54,572 nt of DNA, from NCBI GenBank assembly GCA_041753575.1, contig JBGSUA010000183.1, positions 1 to 54,572 of the forward strand, given 5' to 3'. Both the position numbers and the translations under genes were made by a program. The DNA comes from CG2-30-51-40 sp041753575 (GTDB lineage Bacteria; Desulfobacterota; DSM-4660; Desulfatiglandales; Desulfatiglandaceae). The notes below the pieces were generated by a model, which made no database searches, was not told the origin of the DNA, and saw only the letters and a program-made list of their open reading frames with translations. Shown piece after piece: positions 13,459 to 22,546 of this stretch (its first letter is position 1; each line of letters opens with the position of its first letter).

Positions 13459-15885
13459 TTACTTCATATATCCCAGCTCCTTAAGTCTTTTCAGGGTGGC
13501 ATCTTCCATTTCAGGCGCCAGTCCCTGCTTAACACTGGGCCTCTTTTCGTCAAGCTGCCGAACGCTCCACCTTTTTGATTTCTCAGTATCTTCCAAACCG
13601 CTTGATTTTGCCTTGGAATAAAAGTGTTTGATTGCATCCACAGCCATCAAAACCATTTCTGGCTCAGAATCAACCAAGTTCACTCTCTCCTTTGGGTCTT
13701 TTGTTATATTATAAAGCTCGCCCCTACCGCCACCGCGATAAGCTATGTACTTGTAATCACCAAATATGACGGCTTCAGCAAAATCAGGGTGATTCTGGAA
13801 AAAAAACTTGAAGTCACTTTGTTTAGCGCCATCATTGCCTGGTTTTAATAGGGACGACCCGCTAAAATAAGCAGGTATGGGGATATTGTTCAAGTGCAAT
13901 ATAGTCGGCAACAAATCAATTCCAAGGGAGAATCTATCACTACTTGTATTAGCCGACACATTTTCGGGAAATTTAATCAAGAGTGGGACCATCAACTCCT
14001 CATCGTAAAGACTAAACCCATGGCCGTATTTGCCATGCTCCCAAAACTGCTCTCCATGGTCAGACGATACAATAATAAGTGTATTATCATACAGATCTTC
14101 TTTTTTGAGTGTCTCAATTACCCTTCCGAAAAACTCATCGGCAAGGGCAAGCCCTGCATCATAAAGATCGCTGATGTATTTTTGCTTCTTATCCATCTCC
14201 TCTTTGTCCTGCCAATCACGGAGCGAATCCTCGGTGTCTGAGAAGTACAGCTTTATAGATCCCCCAAGAACGTCTGAATTGAGTTGAAGGTGCTTTTCAT
14301 CGTAAGGCGCTACCGCGACATAAGGAGCATGGGGAGGGATTATATGAATATGCCAAAATAGTTTTTCATCTTTATACCTTGCTAGCCAATCGGATATCTC
14401 ATCCACGAATAGTGGCTTTTTGATGTTGATTACGTCCTTATCTCTAGCATCAAAATCCCTTTCCAAACCGAAAACAGGATCAAAATATGCGTGGGAGGTG
14501 GTAAGCCGTGTCACGTAACCAAATGGTTTAAGAAACACGGGCATAGTGGGGAAATCGGTCCTCAGCGGAGTGAACATATCCTCAATTTGGCGGGCTTGCA
14601 TCGCTTTTCTCCCGCTCCCATGTGTCTTGGGAAAAAGCGAAGTATATATTGAGGAAAAAGATGGGAGTGTCCAGGGCGCATTGCTACGGCTGTTCGTATA
14701 CCGCACAGCATCCTTGGCAAAAGCATCGAGGTTAGGTGTGGTTCCTTTATTGTACCCATAACAGCCAACTCTGTCCTTGCGCAACGCATCAAACGTGATA
14801 AGGAAAACATTATGTTGCTTATCCGGTATAGTTGACACGATCTTGGGATCTGCCCAAACAGCAACTACATTTTGCGGCAAAACGTCGCCGCAAAGATTGA
14901 AATAAATGGTAACGATCTTGCCTGCGAATTTGGAGATATCAATCTCATAATGCTTCCAAGATCTAGGACCATCCAGTCTGATAGTGTCCCTGAAAACTAT
15001 CTCATTTGCAGGTAGATTGGAGAGATCTGGATTGAAGACCTGAAAATGAACGCTAAAATCAATTGTGGAAGTGGAAAGCTTGACTGCGGGATGCAGCCCC
15101 AGAGAAAACGAAAAAGACGATTTTTCAGGTATATAGATCTTATCAAAAAAACAGCCACTTTTAGGATTCTGAATGATGCCCGTTTTGATTTCATTATTGA
15201 TTTTCACTCTGGAAACATTTGCTATATGCCCAAGATCTTTCACCGCTTCTTCGCCAAAGGCGTAGTTTGGTCTTGTGATATCAAGATCAATGTAGAAGAA
15301 CCTAGCCGCAAGTTCTCTACCATCATCACTTATACCAAGTGATTTAGGGGATTTTGCATAAGAGAAGGTTAAGTCCATGAAATTAAATCCAAGTTTTAAG
15401 TTATGCTTGGATATAACAAAATCATATTCAGATATACTATTTTGCAATTCAATTTTATCTATCAAATAGCCATTTATTGATATCGTGATGATTTGTTTAT
15501 GGTCTTTAACTATCATAGGTTCGCACTTTATGCGGGCATTCAACTCTTTCAAATCTGTCAAAAAGAATCTTAATCCAGCAACATTACCTACGGCCCATAA
15601 AGAATCTTTGTCACCTTGAGAACTCCAACCATAACGCAAGGTGTTGTCAAGACTTTTGCCGAAGTCCAAATAATTTAAAATATGATATGGATAGAATATT
15701 GCTTTTCTATTAAAATCATGAGCTACTATTTGTTTGATATGGCCTTTTGTGTTAATGTTTCTTTCTTTGCAATTCGCGACTGTCTCTGAGATTACAAGTA
15801 TCTTAAGAATGATAATAACAAAACATATGCTACGCAGAAAGATGTAAGTCCTCAATTTAATGTTTTCATTTAAATACTCGCACAT
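13459..15885 (-). CDS. Sulfatase-fold hydrolase/phosphotransferase, Thr type
   Basis: An 808-residue protein: an N-terminal membrane anchor or signal (about 12-35), a long strand-rich region (50-350) that looks like a carbohydrate- or lipid-facing domain, then a sulfatase/phosphatase core. Core motifs are ITFDALRKDR (metal Asp D366), APWTLPS (T406 at the nucleophile position) and SSDHGE (H610). Real sulfatases need Cys or Ser in CxPSR to form formylglycine. Here Thr occupies the site, as in LtaS and EptA phosphotransferases, so sulfate ester cleavage is unlikely by that route. The C-terminus is LKRLKELGYMK, matching the tail of the 61-residue protein at 5741. The start has a GGAG site. Confidence 0.75.
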   Translation of the reverse strand: MCEYLNENIKLRTYIFLRSICFVIIILKILVISETVANCKERNINTKGHIKQIVAHDFNRKAIFYPYHILNYLDFGKSLDNTLRYGWSSQGDKDSLWAVGNVAGLRFFLTDLKELNARIKCEPMIVKDHKQIITISINGYLIDKIELQNSISEYDFVISKHNLKLGFNFMDLTFSYAKSPKSLGISDDGRELAARFFYIDLDITRPNYAFGEEAVKDLGHIANVSRVKINNEIKTGIIQNPKSGCFFDKIYIPEKSSFSFSLGLHPAVKLSTSTIDFSVHFQVFNPDLSNLPANEIVFRDTIRLDGPRSWKHYEIDISKFAGKIVTIYFNLCGDVLPQNVVAVWADPKIVSTIPDKQHNVFLITFDALRKDRVGCYGYNKGTTPNLDAFAKDAVRYTNSRSNAPWTLPSFSSIYTSLFPKTHGSGRKAMQARQIEDMFTPLRTDFPTMPVFLKPFGYVTRLTTSHAYFDPVFGLERDFDARDKDVINIKKPLFVDEISDWLARYKDEKLFWHIHIIPPHAPYVAVAPYDEKHLQLNSDVLGGSIKLYFSDTEDSLRDWQDKEEMDKKQKYISDLYDAGLALADEFFGRVIETLKKEDLYDNTLIIVSSDHGEQFWEHGKYGHGFSLYDEELMVPLLIKFPENVSANTSSDRFSLGIDLLPTILHLNNIPIPAYFSGSSLLKPGNDGAKQSDFKFFFQNHPDFAEAVIFGDYKYIAYRGGGRGELYNITKDPKERVNLVDSEPEMVLMAVDAIKHFYSKAKSSGLEDTEKSKRWSVRQLDEKRPSVKQGLAPEMEDATLKRLKELGYMK

Positions 15886-15981
15886 GAGCTAACTCCATAT
15901 TTATGAATATATGCTATATTAAAATGTCTTCGACTTAGCGCTTTTTTTTTAATTTGGTTGTTCCATGCCATCGCATCGCGC

Positions 15982-18534
15982 TTAGTCAGAATTGTAGAAA
16001 TACATGATCTCATCAATATATCTTTCAAAATCAAACTCTTCCTCTGCCGTCCTCCTTGCACCATCCGCAAGTCTGCTAGTCAACATTGGACTCTCTACCA
16101 TTTCATGCAGAGCTTTACACATTGCTTCCTGATCATGAACAGGGACAAGGAAGCCGTTAATACCATTCTTCACCGCCTCCCCCTGTCCTCCAACATCATA
16201 TGATATTACAGGCACAGCACATGCAAGCGCACAAAGAGTGGTCAGGGAGAGATTCTCAGCCTGTGTAGGATATAACAGGACATCGCACAGGTTCAAGGCA
16301 TTAGCAAGTTCGAAAGGCTCTCTGAGAAACGGAAGTGCCACTAATTCAAGGTCAGCAGGAATCAAGGCCCTGGCAGCATCACTGCCATGCCCCACTACAA
16401 GCAAAGCAATTTTTCCAGGGATTGCCCTAGCCAACTCCCCCAATCGTTGGATGAGAGGAAAGATGCCTTTCCTCCTGTCCGTCAAATGGCTGTGAAAGAG
16501 GCCTACCACAAATCGGTTACTGTGTCCAACCCCTAACATTTCCTCACAGGTCCTGCGCGGCAGTTTCCTAAAACAGCATATGTCAACGCCATAGTGAATA
16601 ACCTTGCCAGGACGTCTGCGAACAAATGTTTGCCCATAATGCTCAGCCAGCGATCTAGTATGATAAAGCATCCTGACCCTGGAACATAAGAAGAAAAGGC
16701 GCTTTAATTGCCATAGAAGGCTGGTTGCATCCCGGCTTATTCCAGGCCATGGCTCATCCATTCTAGGGCAGGAGCCGCATCCGGAAAGAAAGCGCTCACA
16801 GCCCATGGTATAAGGGCATTGTCCGGTGGAAAGGTACTGATCAACCGGCGATATTACTATCTTCTGCGTCCAGCTCAAGAGACCCAGAAGAGGGATGCTC
16901 ATGTAGTGCCCATGAATGTTGTGGATATGCCAGATATCCGCCCGCCTCAGCCAGTTGCGGGCTCTTAGAAATCCGGTCGAGGGAAAGAATAGATCGTTCC
17001 ACCCGGTCACTTTCCTAAACGCCGTTTCTATGACGCGCTCAAACGGCAGGACTGGGAGTTGATGTACGAAGAACGGAGGACTCGGATCTAAAGATTCATT
17101 CATGACATATACGCGCGCATCGTGGCCTCGCGCGATAAGGGCGTTAGCCGTATTATAGATAAGACGCTCGCTTCCCGATCCAACAGAAGCAGGATGTGAA
17201 GTCAAGAAAGCAACCCGCAGGCATTTATTGGTTGCAGGTCTGGAGTGATATTTTTGTAACATCACACTGTCCTTTCTTAATTCACTATTGGTATTTGCCG
17301 AAAGCTCGTCAGGCCTTGGTAAGCATGGTATGGATTGAACCGAAAGTATCTGTTTTCCTTTAGGTTTTGGCTGAGATACAAAGCTGATAAAAAAATAAGC
17401 TGGACCACTGTTGACTAAGGCTGGCACATAACTCCGGTCTGCATGAATTCGAACTGGCAAGTACTTATTCGGAGACCGGAGATCAAAACACTGAAGAGAC
17501 TTCCCATCAAGGACTATTTCATGCACTCTTCCATCAAGTTCTAAAGTCAGCCTGGATGCGCTCAGGGCTGGAAGCGGACTTGCAAAATGCCACTGAAGTT
17601 GCCTTCCTGCTATTTCACAGTCTATGACATAAAGAGCATCAGGTCCGACCCATCCAAAGGAAGTTCCTCCTCGCACAGAAAGAACTCCCTCTTGAGCGTA
17701 GCGTTTCCATCTCTCTTCAATAGCTCCATGAAACTCTCCTTCCGGACAGCCCTGCTCAACCCAGTCAAGAATGGGCTTCCACTCCTTTTCCCAGGAAGCT
17801 AGCAGCTCAAGGCGTGCCGCTGATGAATAAGGCCATTCTGACGTCTTAAGGGCATGACTCTGTCCGAAAACGGCGCGCGCTTTTTGCATCTCCTTAATAT
17901 AACGCTCCGATGTCGCGCTCTTTTGGTCAGGGAGCATCCTGTGAATACCCAGAGTTTCTGGAAGATAGCGGGGTGAGCCAGCATAGAAGGTTTTGAGCCA
18001 AAGATGATAATCCATCGCCCCCCAGTAACCAGGATCCACTCCTCCTGCCCTCTCGTAAAGACTCCTTCTGAGAAAAACCGCTTCCTGATTTATTAAATAA
18101 GGAGTTTCGTAGAGTTCCTTCCAGGTCAACTGAATGTGTGTTCCAAGACCTATGGGGCAAGATGATTCATTGATCATCATGCAGTCACCATATATCAGAT
18201 CCACATCGGGATGCGCCGAAAAGTATTGTGCGACTTTTCTAAAGGTGCCCTGCGGGTACATGTCATCAGAGTTAATCCATGCGACTATATCACCGCGACC
18301 CATTGCAAGTCCCTCGGCGATAGCCGAAGCCTGCCCTTCGTCCCTTGCGGAACGCCAGTACGCCAAGCGGGTTGAGTAGGCTTTAATTATTTCGAGGCTT
18401 CCATCACTAGAGCCGCCATCCAAAACGTAGTAAGCGACAGTTATGCCCTCCTCCTCTTGGGAAAGTACGCTCTCTATCGTTTCAGGCAAAAATCCACCTT
18501 GATTATAAGAGGGGGTAACTATATCAAATCGCAA
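15982..18534 (-). CDS. Double glycosyltransferase, GT2-GT4 fusion
   Basis: An 850-residue protein with two transferase modules. The N-terminal GT2 domain (1 to about 230) shows VTPSYNQGG, LDGGSSDG and INSDD. A middle part (about 260-420) is unassigned. The C-terminal GT4 domain (about 440-845) shows the glycine-rich start SVGSGSERL, NIHGHY, CGSCPRMD and QAENLSLTTL, the EX7E-type region. Two linked transfers by one enzyme are likely, with different donors. The start is a TTG at 18534 with AAGGA 8 nt upstream; the GT2 fold begins at residue 2, so no later start is possible. The CxxC-rich GT4 segment (CPYTMGCERFLSGCGSC) resembles a known GT4 subgroup with a small metal site. Confidence 0.8.
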   Translation of the reverse strand: MRFDIVTPSYNQGGFLPETIESVLSQEEEGITVAYYVLDGGSSDGSLEIIKAYSTRLAYWRSARDEGQASAIAEGLAMGRGDIVAWINSDDMYPQGTFRKVAQYFSAHPDVDLIYGDCMMINESSCPIGLGTHIQLTWKELYETPYLINQEAVFLRRSLYERAGGVDPGYWGAMDYHLWLKTFYAGSPRYLPETLGIHRMLPDQKSATSERYIKEMQKARAVFGQSHALKTSEWPYSSAARLELLASWEKEWKPILDWVEQGCPEGEFHGAIEERWKRYAQEGVLSVRGGTSFGWVGPDALYVIDCEIAGRQLQWHFASPLPALSASRLTLELDGRVHEIVLDGKSLQCFDLRSPNKYLPVRIHADRSYVPALVNSGPAYFFISFVSQPKPKGKQILSVQSIPCLPRPDELSANTNSELRKDSVMLQKYHSRPATNKCLRVAFLTSHPASVGSGSERLIYNTANALIARGHDARVYVMNESLDPSPPFFVHQLPVLPFERVIETAFRKVTGWNDLFFPSTGFLRARNWLRRADIWHIHNIHGHYMSIPLLGLLSWTQKIVISPVDQYLSTGQCPYTMGCERFLSGCGSCPRMDEPWPGISRDATSLLWQLKRLFFLCSRVRMLYHTRSLAEHYGQTFVRRRPGKVIHYGVDICCFRKLPRRTCEEMLGVGHSNRFVVGLFHSHLTDRRKGIFPLIQRLGELARAIPGKIALLVVGHGSDAARALIPADLELVALPFLREPFELANALNLCDVLLYPTQAENLSLTTLCALACAVPVISYDVGGQGEAVKNGINGFLVPVHDQEAMCKALHEMVESPMLTSRLADGARRTAEEEFDFERYIDEIMYFYNSD

Positions 18535-18720
18535 ACAATAAATCCTTTCAGATAATGTTCTATTTTGATTTTATAAGCTTACTATACTAATTATTACAAT
18601 AATATTTTTACATTTATGATTATTTTTATTAATATTTCCTTAATATTATATAATCCTGTAACCATTTCACTGCATCTTTTTTATTTTCTGATATTATAGA
18701 TTCATTTGATGAATGTAAGC
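18535..18720. other. Strongly AT-rich intergenic gap
   Basis: This 186-bp gap is made almost only of A and T with runs such as TTATTTTTATTAATATTT. No protein, tRNA or strong hairpin is visible. It likely carries the transcription boundary between the AlgJ-like gene and the double glycosyltransferase, including the AAGGA site for TTG 18534. Confidence 0.5.
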
Positions 18721-19917
18721 CTATTTTGTCACTTCTAGTGTTTGTATTGCTCGATCTACTTGATCTGACAATTGTCCAACGTGAGAAGTCGTTGTACCCA
18801 AAAGTAATATCTGAGGCATCTCAGACTCCCCCAAGGAATTTAAATAAACCAACATCTCTGATAACTTATCAATATGCAATTTAGTCGTCTTTCCAAAATG
18901 CTGTTGTAATAAATCAACGAATCCTAAACCTGGGGATATATGATAAGAGTTCCCAATAATCCATAAATTAAAGTCAGACTCACTATTCAGGTTTCTAAGG
19001 GTCATCACCTGACGATAAGATGTCTTATGACTTAAATTAAATTTTGTAAGTATTTTTTCAGGAAACGGTTCAAAATGCGCAGGGGGCATATCTAATCGCA
19101 ATATTCTTTCTCTTTGGTCAGGCTTTCCTAGAAACCGCATCAAGGAATTCAACTTACCGCTGCCCTCAACCCATTTAATATTATTGGGGGGAGAGAATGC
19201 ATAATCTCCTTTTTGGTTAACTACCTTTATTGTTTCGAGATAACCCAAAAAGGAACCTCGATCATTCCAATGTGGATCCCATTTGTAATGGAGCAATATT
19301 TCCTGGTGGGATTCTTTTTCTTCCATGAAACGAGGCGTGGGATCAATTACTTTTAAGTAAGGATAATGTGATAATTCTTTAAAGAACATCTCCCTTGTTA
19401 AAAAAGGAGTCCTTATTTTAAGTGACTGAGGGATATTCTCTTCATAAACATAAAATGACTCGGGCGAAACGATAAGGAAAAGATCAACTCCTTTTCGCTT
19501 TAGGTAGTGATGTAACCAATCCAAATTTCTTACAAGTTTACTTAAAAATTCTTTAGTGTGTAGCTTATTATTCAAGTATCCGTTATTGTAATAAAACGAT
19601 TTCTCAAAAAGCCATCCATTGTTGCCGATAATTACATTGGTGGCCGGTGATCGTCCCATAAAATTAAGTCTATAGTTCATAAACTTCGTTAAAAGTTTTT
19701 CTCTTAAGAATAACTGATCTTTAAGATACTCTTCTATCGCGCCGAATTGGTTCTTAAAAGCGATTTGAGTAAGATGGGGCCAAGAAGCCAAGCTGCGATT
19801 CTCCCGCTCAGAAATATCAGATTTTGGACTTACGATAGTTCCTATAAGAAAAAGAATCATGATCCCGAGAATTGGAATCAGAAAAAAGATGTCAGTCTTA
19901 CGGTAGGTTTTGTCCAT
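18721..19917 (-). CDS. AlgJ/AlgX-like SGNH O-acetyltransferase
   Basis: A 398-residue protein with one N-terminal membrane segment (about 9-30), then SERENRSLASWP, the ENR motif typical of AlgJ/AlgX. Catalytic residues are visible: D214 and H216 in DPHW, and S324 in GNSYH, forming the SGNH-type triad. It acts outside the inner membrane, taking acetyl groups from the MBOAT partner and placing them on the polysaccharide. It follows the MBOAT gene by 17 bp, the usual order for such pairs. It is low in GC compared with genes further right. The specific sugar acceptor is unknown. Confidence 0.8.
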   Translation of the reverse strand: MDKTYRKTDIFFLIPILGIMILFLIGTIVSPKSDISERENRSLASWPHLTQIAFKNQFGAIEEYLKDQLFLREKLLTKFMNYRLNFMGRSPATNVIIGNNGWLFEKSFYYNNGYLNNKLHTKEFLSKLVRNLDWLHHYLKRKGVDLFLIVSPESFYVYEENIPQSLKIRTPFLTREMFFKELSHYPYLKVIDPTPRFMEEKESHQEILLHYKWDPHWNDRGSFLGYLETIKVVNQKGDYAFSPPNNIKWVEGSGKLNSLMRFLGKPDQRERILRLDMPPAHFEPFPEKILTKFNLSHKTSYRQVMTLRNLNSESDFNLWIIGNSYHISPGLGFVDLLQQHFGKTTKLHIDKLSEMLVYLNSLGESEMPQILLLGTTTSHVGQLSDQVDRAIQTLEVTK

Positions 19918-19934
19918 AAAAATTTAAACAAAAG

Positions 19935-21416
19935 CTAAAATCTAAAATAGATAAAAGTGTTATAACTCCCACCAGTTATGTAAAGCACAGACAGGGCAAA
20001 AACTCCTAGCAAGAAGATATCCCTAATACAATAAACTACTATATTTGGTCTTATAATGTATTTCTTCTTTTCCTTCATATTCAGCCATAAAAGGAACTTC
20101 TGATAGCATATCTTTGTGATTGGTCCCATACCAATTACAGCGAGAAATAATGATAGCATAAGCTCTCTGCTTTCGAAAAATTTCCAATGTAGGTAAGGAT
20201 TATTACTTATGGGAGCAAATCCGAAGAAAGCCTTCATATATGCTCCCGTCTGACCCAGGGTTTCTGCCCGGAAAAGAATCCAACCAACCATCACCATGAA
20301 GAAAGTATAAACATGATTAAGCCCTTTCATGTTTTTAAGAATTTGTCCTAAGCGAATCCGCTCTACCGAGAGGATTACTCCGTGATAAAGTCCCCATAGG
20401 ACAAAATTCCAGCTTGCTCCATGCCAAAGCCCACAGAGAAAAAAAACGACAAATTGGTTAAGATAAACCCTTATTGGGTTGACTCGTCCGCCGCCAAGAG
20501 GGATATAGAGGTAATCCCTAAACCATGTTGAAAGGCTTATATGCCAGCGGCGCCAGAAAGCCCGGATGCTTGAGGCGACATAAGGGTAATTGAAATTCTC
20601 CAGGAATTGAAAGCCGAAGATTCGCCCCAAGCCAATCGCCATATCAGAGTAGCCTGAAAAATCAAAATAGATTTGAAATGTGTATGCGAGAACACCAATC
20701 CAAGCTAGAGGTAGTGTAAGCTCAGAACCGGAAAGAGCAAATATTTCATCAGCCGCCTCAGCCATCACATTAGCAATAAGGACTTTTTTCCCTATACCAA
20801 TAATAAATCGCCGAAATCCACTCGCCATGCCATCTATCGTGATTTTACGGTTTTCAATCTGTAGATTCACATCGTGATAGCGGATTATGGGACCGGCGAT
20901 CAACTGGGGGAAAAAGCTGATATAAAGCCCTAGATTTAGCAACCGTTTCTGGTAAGGCGTTTCATTACGGTAGACATCAATGACGTAACTCATCCCTTGG
21001 AAAGTAAAAAAGCTGATCCCTATGGGAAGAGGAATTGGCGGAACCGTTAAAAAACTCTTAAGGCCAAAGTTAGCAATTAATCCATTAAAGACCTCTATCC
21101 CAAAAGATAGGTATTTAAAAATACAAATAAGTAGGAGGTTTATAAGTATGGCCAGGCCAAGTAACTGCTTGCGCCAACGCTTGTTAGTACTCAGCCCGAT
21201 TGCTTTGCCAAAATAATAGTTCAAGAAAATAGAGAATATCATAATCAGGACATAAAACGGCTCACCGCAGGCATAAAACAACAGGCTGAAAAAGAGTAAG
21301 CAAACGTTCTGTAATGGTATACGTTTATCTTCGCTCACAAGCTGCTGAATAATAAGAATTGACAGTAAGGCAAGAGGAAGAAAGAAAAATAAAAATATGG
21401 TAGAGCTGAAAACCAT
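19935..21416 (-). CDS. MBOAT O-acyltransferase, AlgI-like
   Basis: A 493-residue polytopic membrane protein with the AlgI start MVFSSTIFLFFFLPL and conserved FSGYSDMAIGLG, NYPYVASSIRAFWRRWHISLS split by the usual DYLYIPLGGG. The catalytic His is H332 in GLWHGASW, with a second conserved His in GLYHG. MBOAT proteins move acetyl groups from cytoplasmic acetyl-CoA across the membrane to a partner such as AlgJ. The length is normal for the family. A GAAGG ribosome site lies 6 nt before the ATG. The pair with the next gene forms an O-acetylation module for the exported polysaccharide. Confidence 0.9.
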   Translation of the reverse strand: MVFSSTIFLFFFLPLALLSILIIQQLVSEDKRIPLQNVCLLFFSLLFYACGEPFYVLIMIFSIFLNYYFGKAIGLSTNKRWRKQLLGLAILINLLLICIFKYLSFGIEVFNGLIANFGLKSFLTVPPIPLPIGISFFTFQGMSYVIDVYRNETPYQKRLLNLGLYISFFPQLIAGPIIRYHDVNLQIENRKITIDGMASGFRRFIIGIGKKVLIANVMAEAADEIFALSGSELTLPLAWIGVLAYTFQIYFDFSGYSDMAIGLGRIFGFQFLENFNYPYVASSIRAFWRRWHISLSTWFRDYLYIPLGGGRVNPIRVYLNQFVVFFLCGLWHGASWNFVLWGLYHGVILSVERIRLGQILKNMKGLNHVYTFFMVMVGWILFRAETLGQTGAYMKAFFGFAPISNNPYLHWKFFESRELMLSLFLAVIGMGPITKICYQKFLLWLNMKEKKKYIIRPNIVVYCIRDIFLLGVFALSVLYITGGSYNTFIYFRF

Positions 21417-21509
21417 ACTAGACCTTCAAAGAATCGTAAAAATGCGCACGTTATCCTCAGGCAAATGTGCCTGTGTGATATCTTCCACACGCCTCACCGA
21501 TGCTTGAAC

Positions 21510-22436
21510 CTAATATCTTTTCAACACAACGTAGTCCTGCCACCCACTCTCTGCACCCTCATCATGTTCGAGTATTTCAAAATCGTCAGACCAATGATCC
21601 AAAATATATTTATGCGACATAAAGGATATGCCAAATGTGTCAGCATTTAATCCATTTAAGCCTAATTTGTTATCATCATAACATTTATAGAATATATAGC
21701 CATGATCCTGGAATTTGTAAAATATATCATCGAACTTCTTTTCATAAAAACACATCGAATTTCTGACATCCTCCTCATCCTTGCACCGAAGCAATACTTT
21801 CCTCCCGTGAACAGTGAGGATTATTATGCCGCCACCTTTCAGCAGTCTACACAATTCCTTTAGCCATTCCTTGTGTACTGGCTCCGAAAAATGAGTAAAA
21901 ATAGAATAAGCATAAATCACGTCGAAGGTAGCATCCGGAAATCCAACAGGGGGAATGCTTCCTTGCTCTGCATAAGTAACCTCAGGAAAAGACTCGCGAC
22001 CCCATTCAATTGCTTTCTTATAAACCTCGGATCCAAAGTATTCGGCCAAAGGCAAAAACTCTACAAGGTATCTCAATACCCTGGAAGTCCCACACCCGAA
22101 ATCAAGGATCTTCATTCCATTTCTAAATGGTTTATTGTATCGCTGTGCTTTTTCAGACACTGCGATGGCAGTGCCTAACCCACCCCCAAGATGATATTCA
22201 AGACTCGAATCACTGTATATTCCCAGTTCCTCAAGATCAGGAAAAGGATGTCTGTGGAGCTTCTCCCTAAGCGTCAGGGACGTAATGCTGCCATCAACAT
22301 AAGCCCTATATACGACCTCATCACTCGCCGATCTGGCGAGTTCTGCACCGCTAACACCAAGCTTCAGTGCCTCGGCAACATAAGGCCACGCGCCTGTATC
22401 TTCAATCCGCTTTCGAAGAAGCCCCAAAGAAATCAT
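21510..22436 (-). CDS. SAM-dependent methyltransferase
   Basis: A 308-residue class I methyltransferase. The SAM loop is LDFGCGTSRV (111-120), followed by FDVIYAYSIFTHF and LKGGGIIILTVHG, the usual motif order. The first 80 residues form an extra helical domain not shared with the other methyltransferases here. It lies in the glycan region between the second methyltransferase gene and the MBOAT gene, so a sugar or sugar-phosphate cap is a reasonable substrate, but none can be named. The spacing to the MBOAT gene (93 bp) leaves room for a weak promoter. Confidence 0.8.
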   Translation of the reverse strand: MISLGLLRKRIEDTGAWPYVAEALKLGVSGAELARSASDEVVYRAYVDGSITSLTLREKLHRHPFPDLEELGIYSDSSLEYHLGGGLGTAIAVSEKAQRYNKPFRNGMKILDFGCGTSRVLRYLVEFLPLAEYFGSEVYKKAIEWGRESFPEVTYAEQGSIPPVGFPDATFDVIYAYSIFTHFSEPVHKEWLKELCRLLKGGGIIILTVHGRKVLLRCKDEEDVRNSMCFYEKKFDDIFYKFQDHGYIFYKCYDDNKLGLNGLNADTFGISFMSHKYILDHWSDDFEILEHDEGAESGWQDYVVLKRY

Positions 22437-22546
22437 TCATCTAACCTCGACTCAATTTTCAATAAAACATAATTCCTTAAAGAAGCAATGCTTGCCATTC
22501 ATAAACAATCATCAGCATTGTTCCATTCAACGGTATGGCAATGTAT

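Noticed and set aside
13459..15885. Classification as a true formylglycine sulfatase
   Set aside because: The position of the required Cys or Ser in CxPSR is Thr (T406) in APWTLPS.
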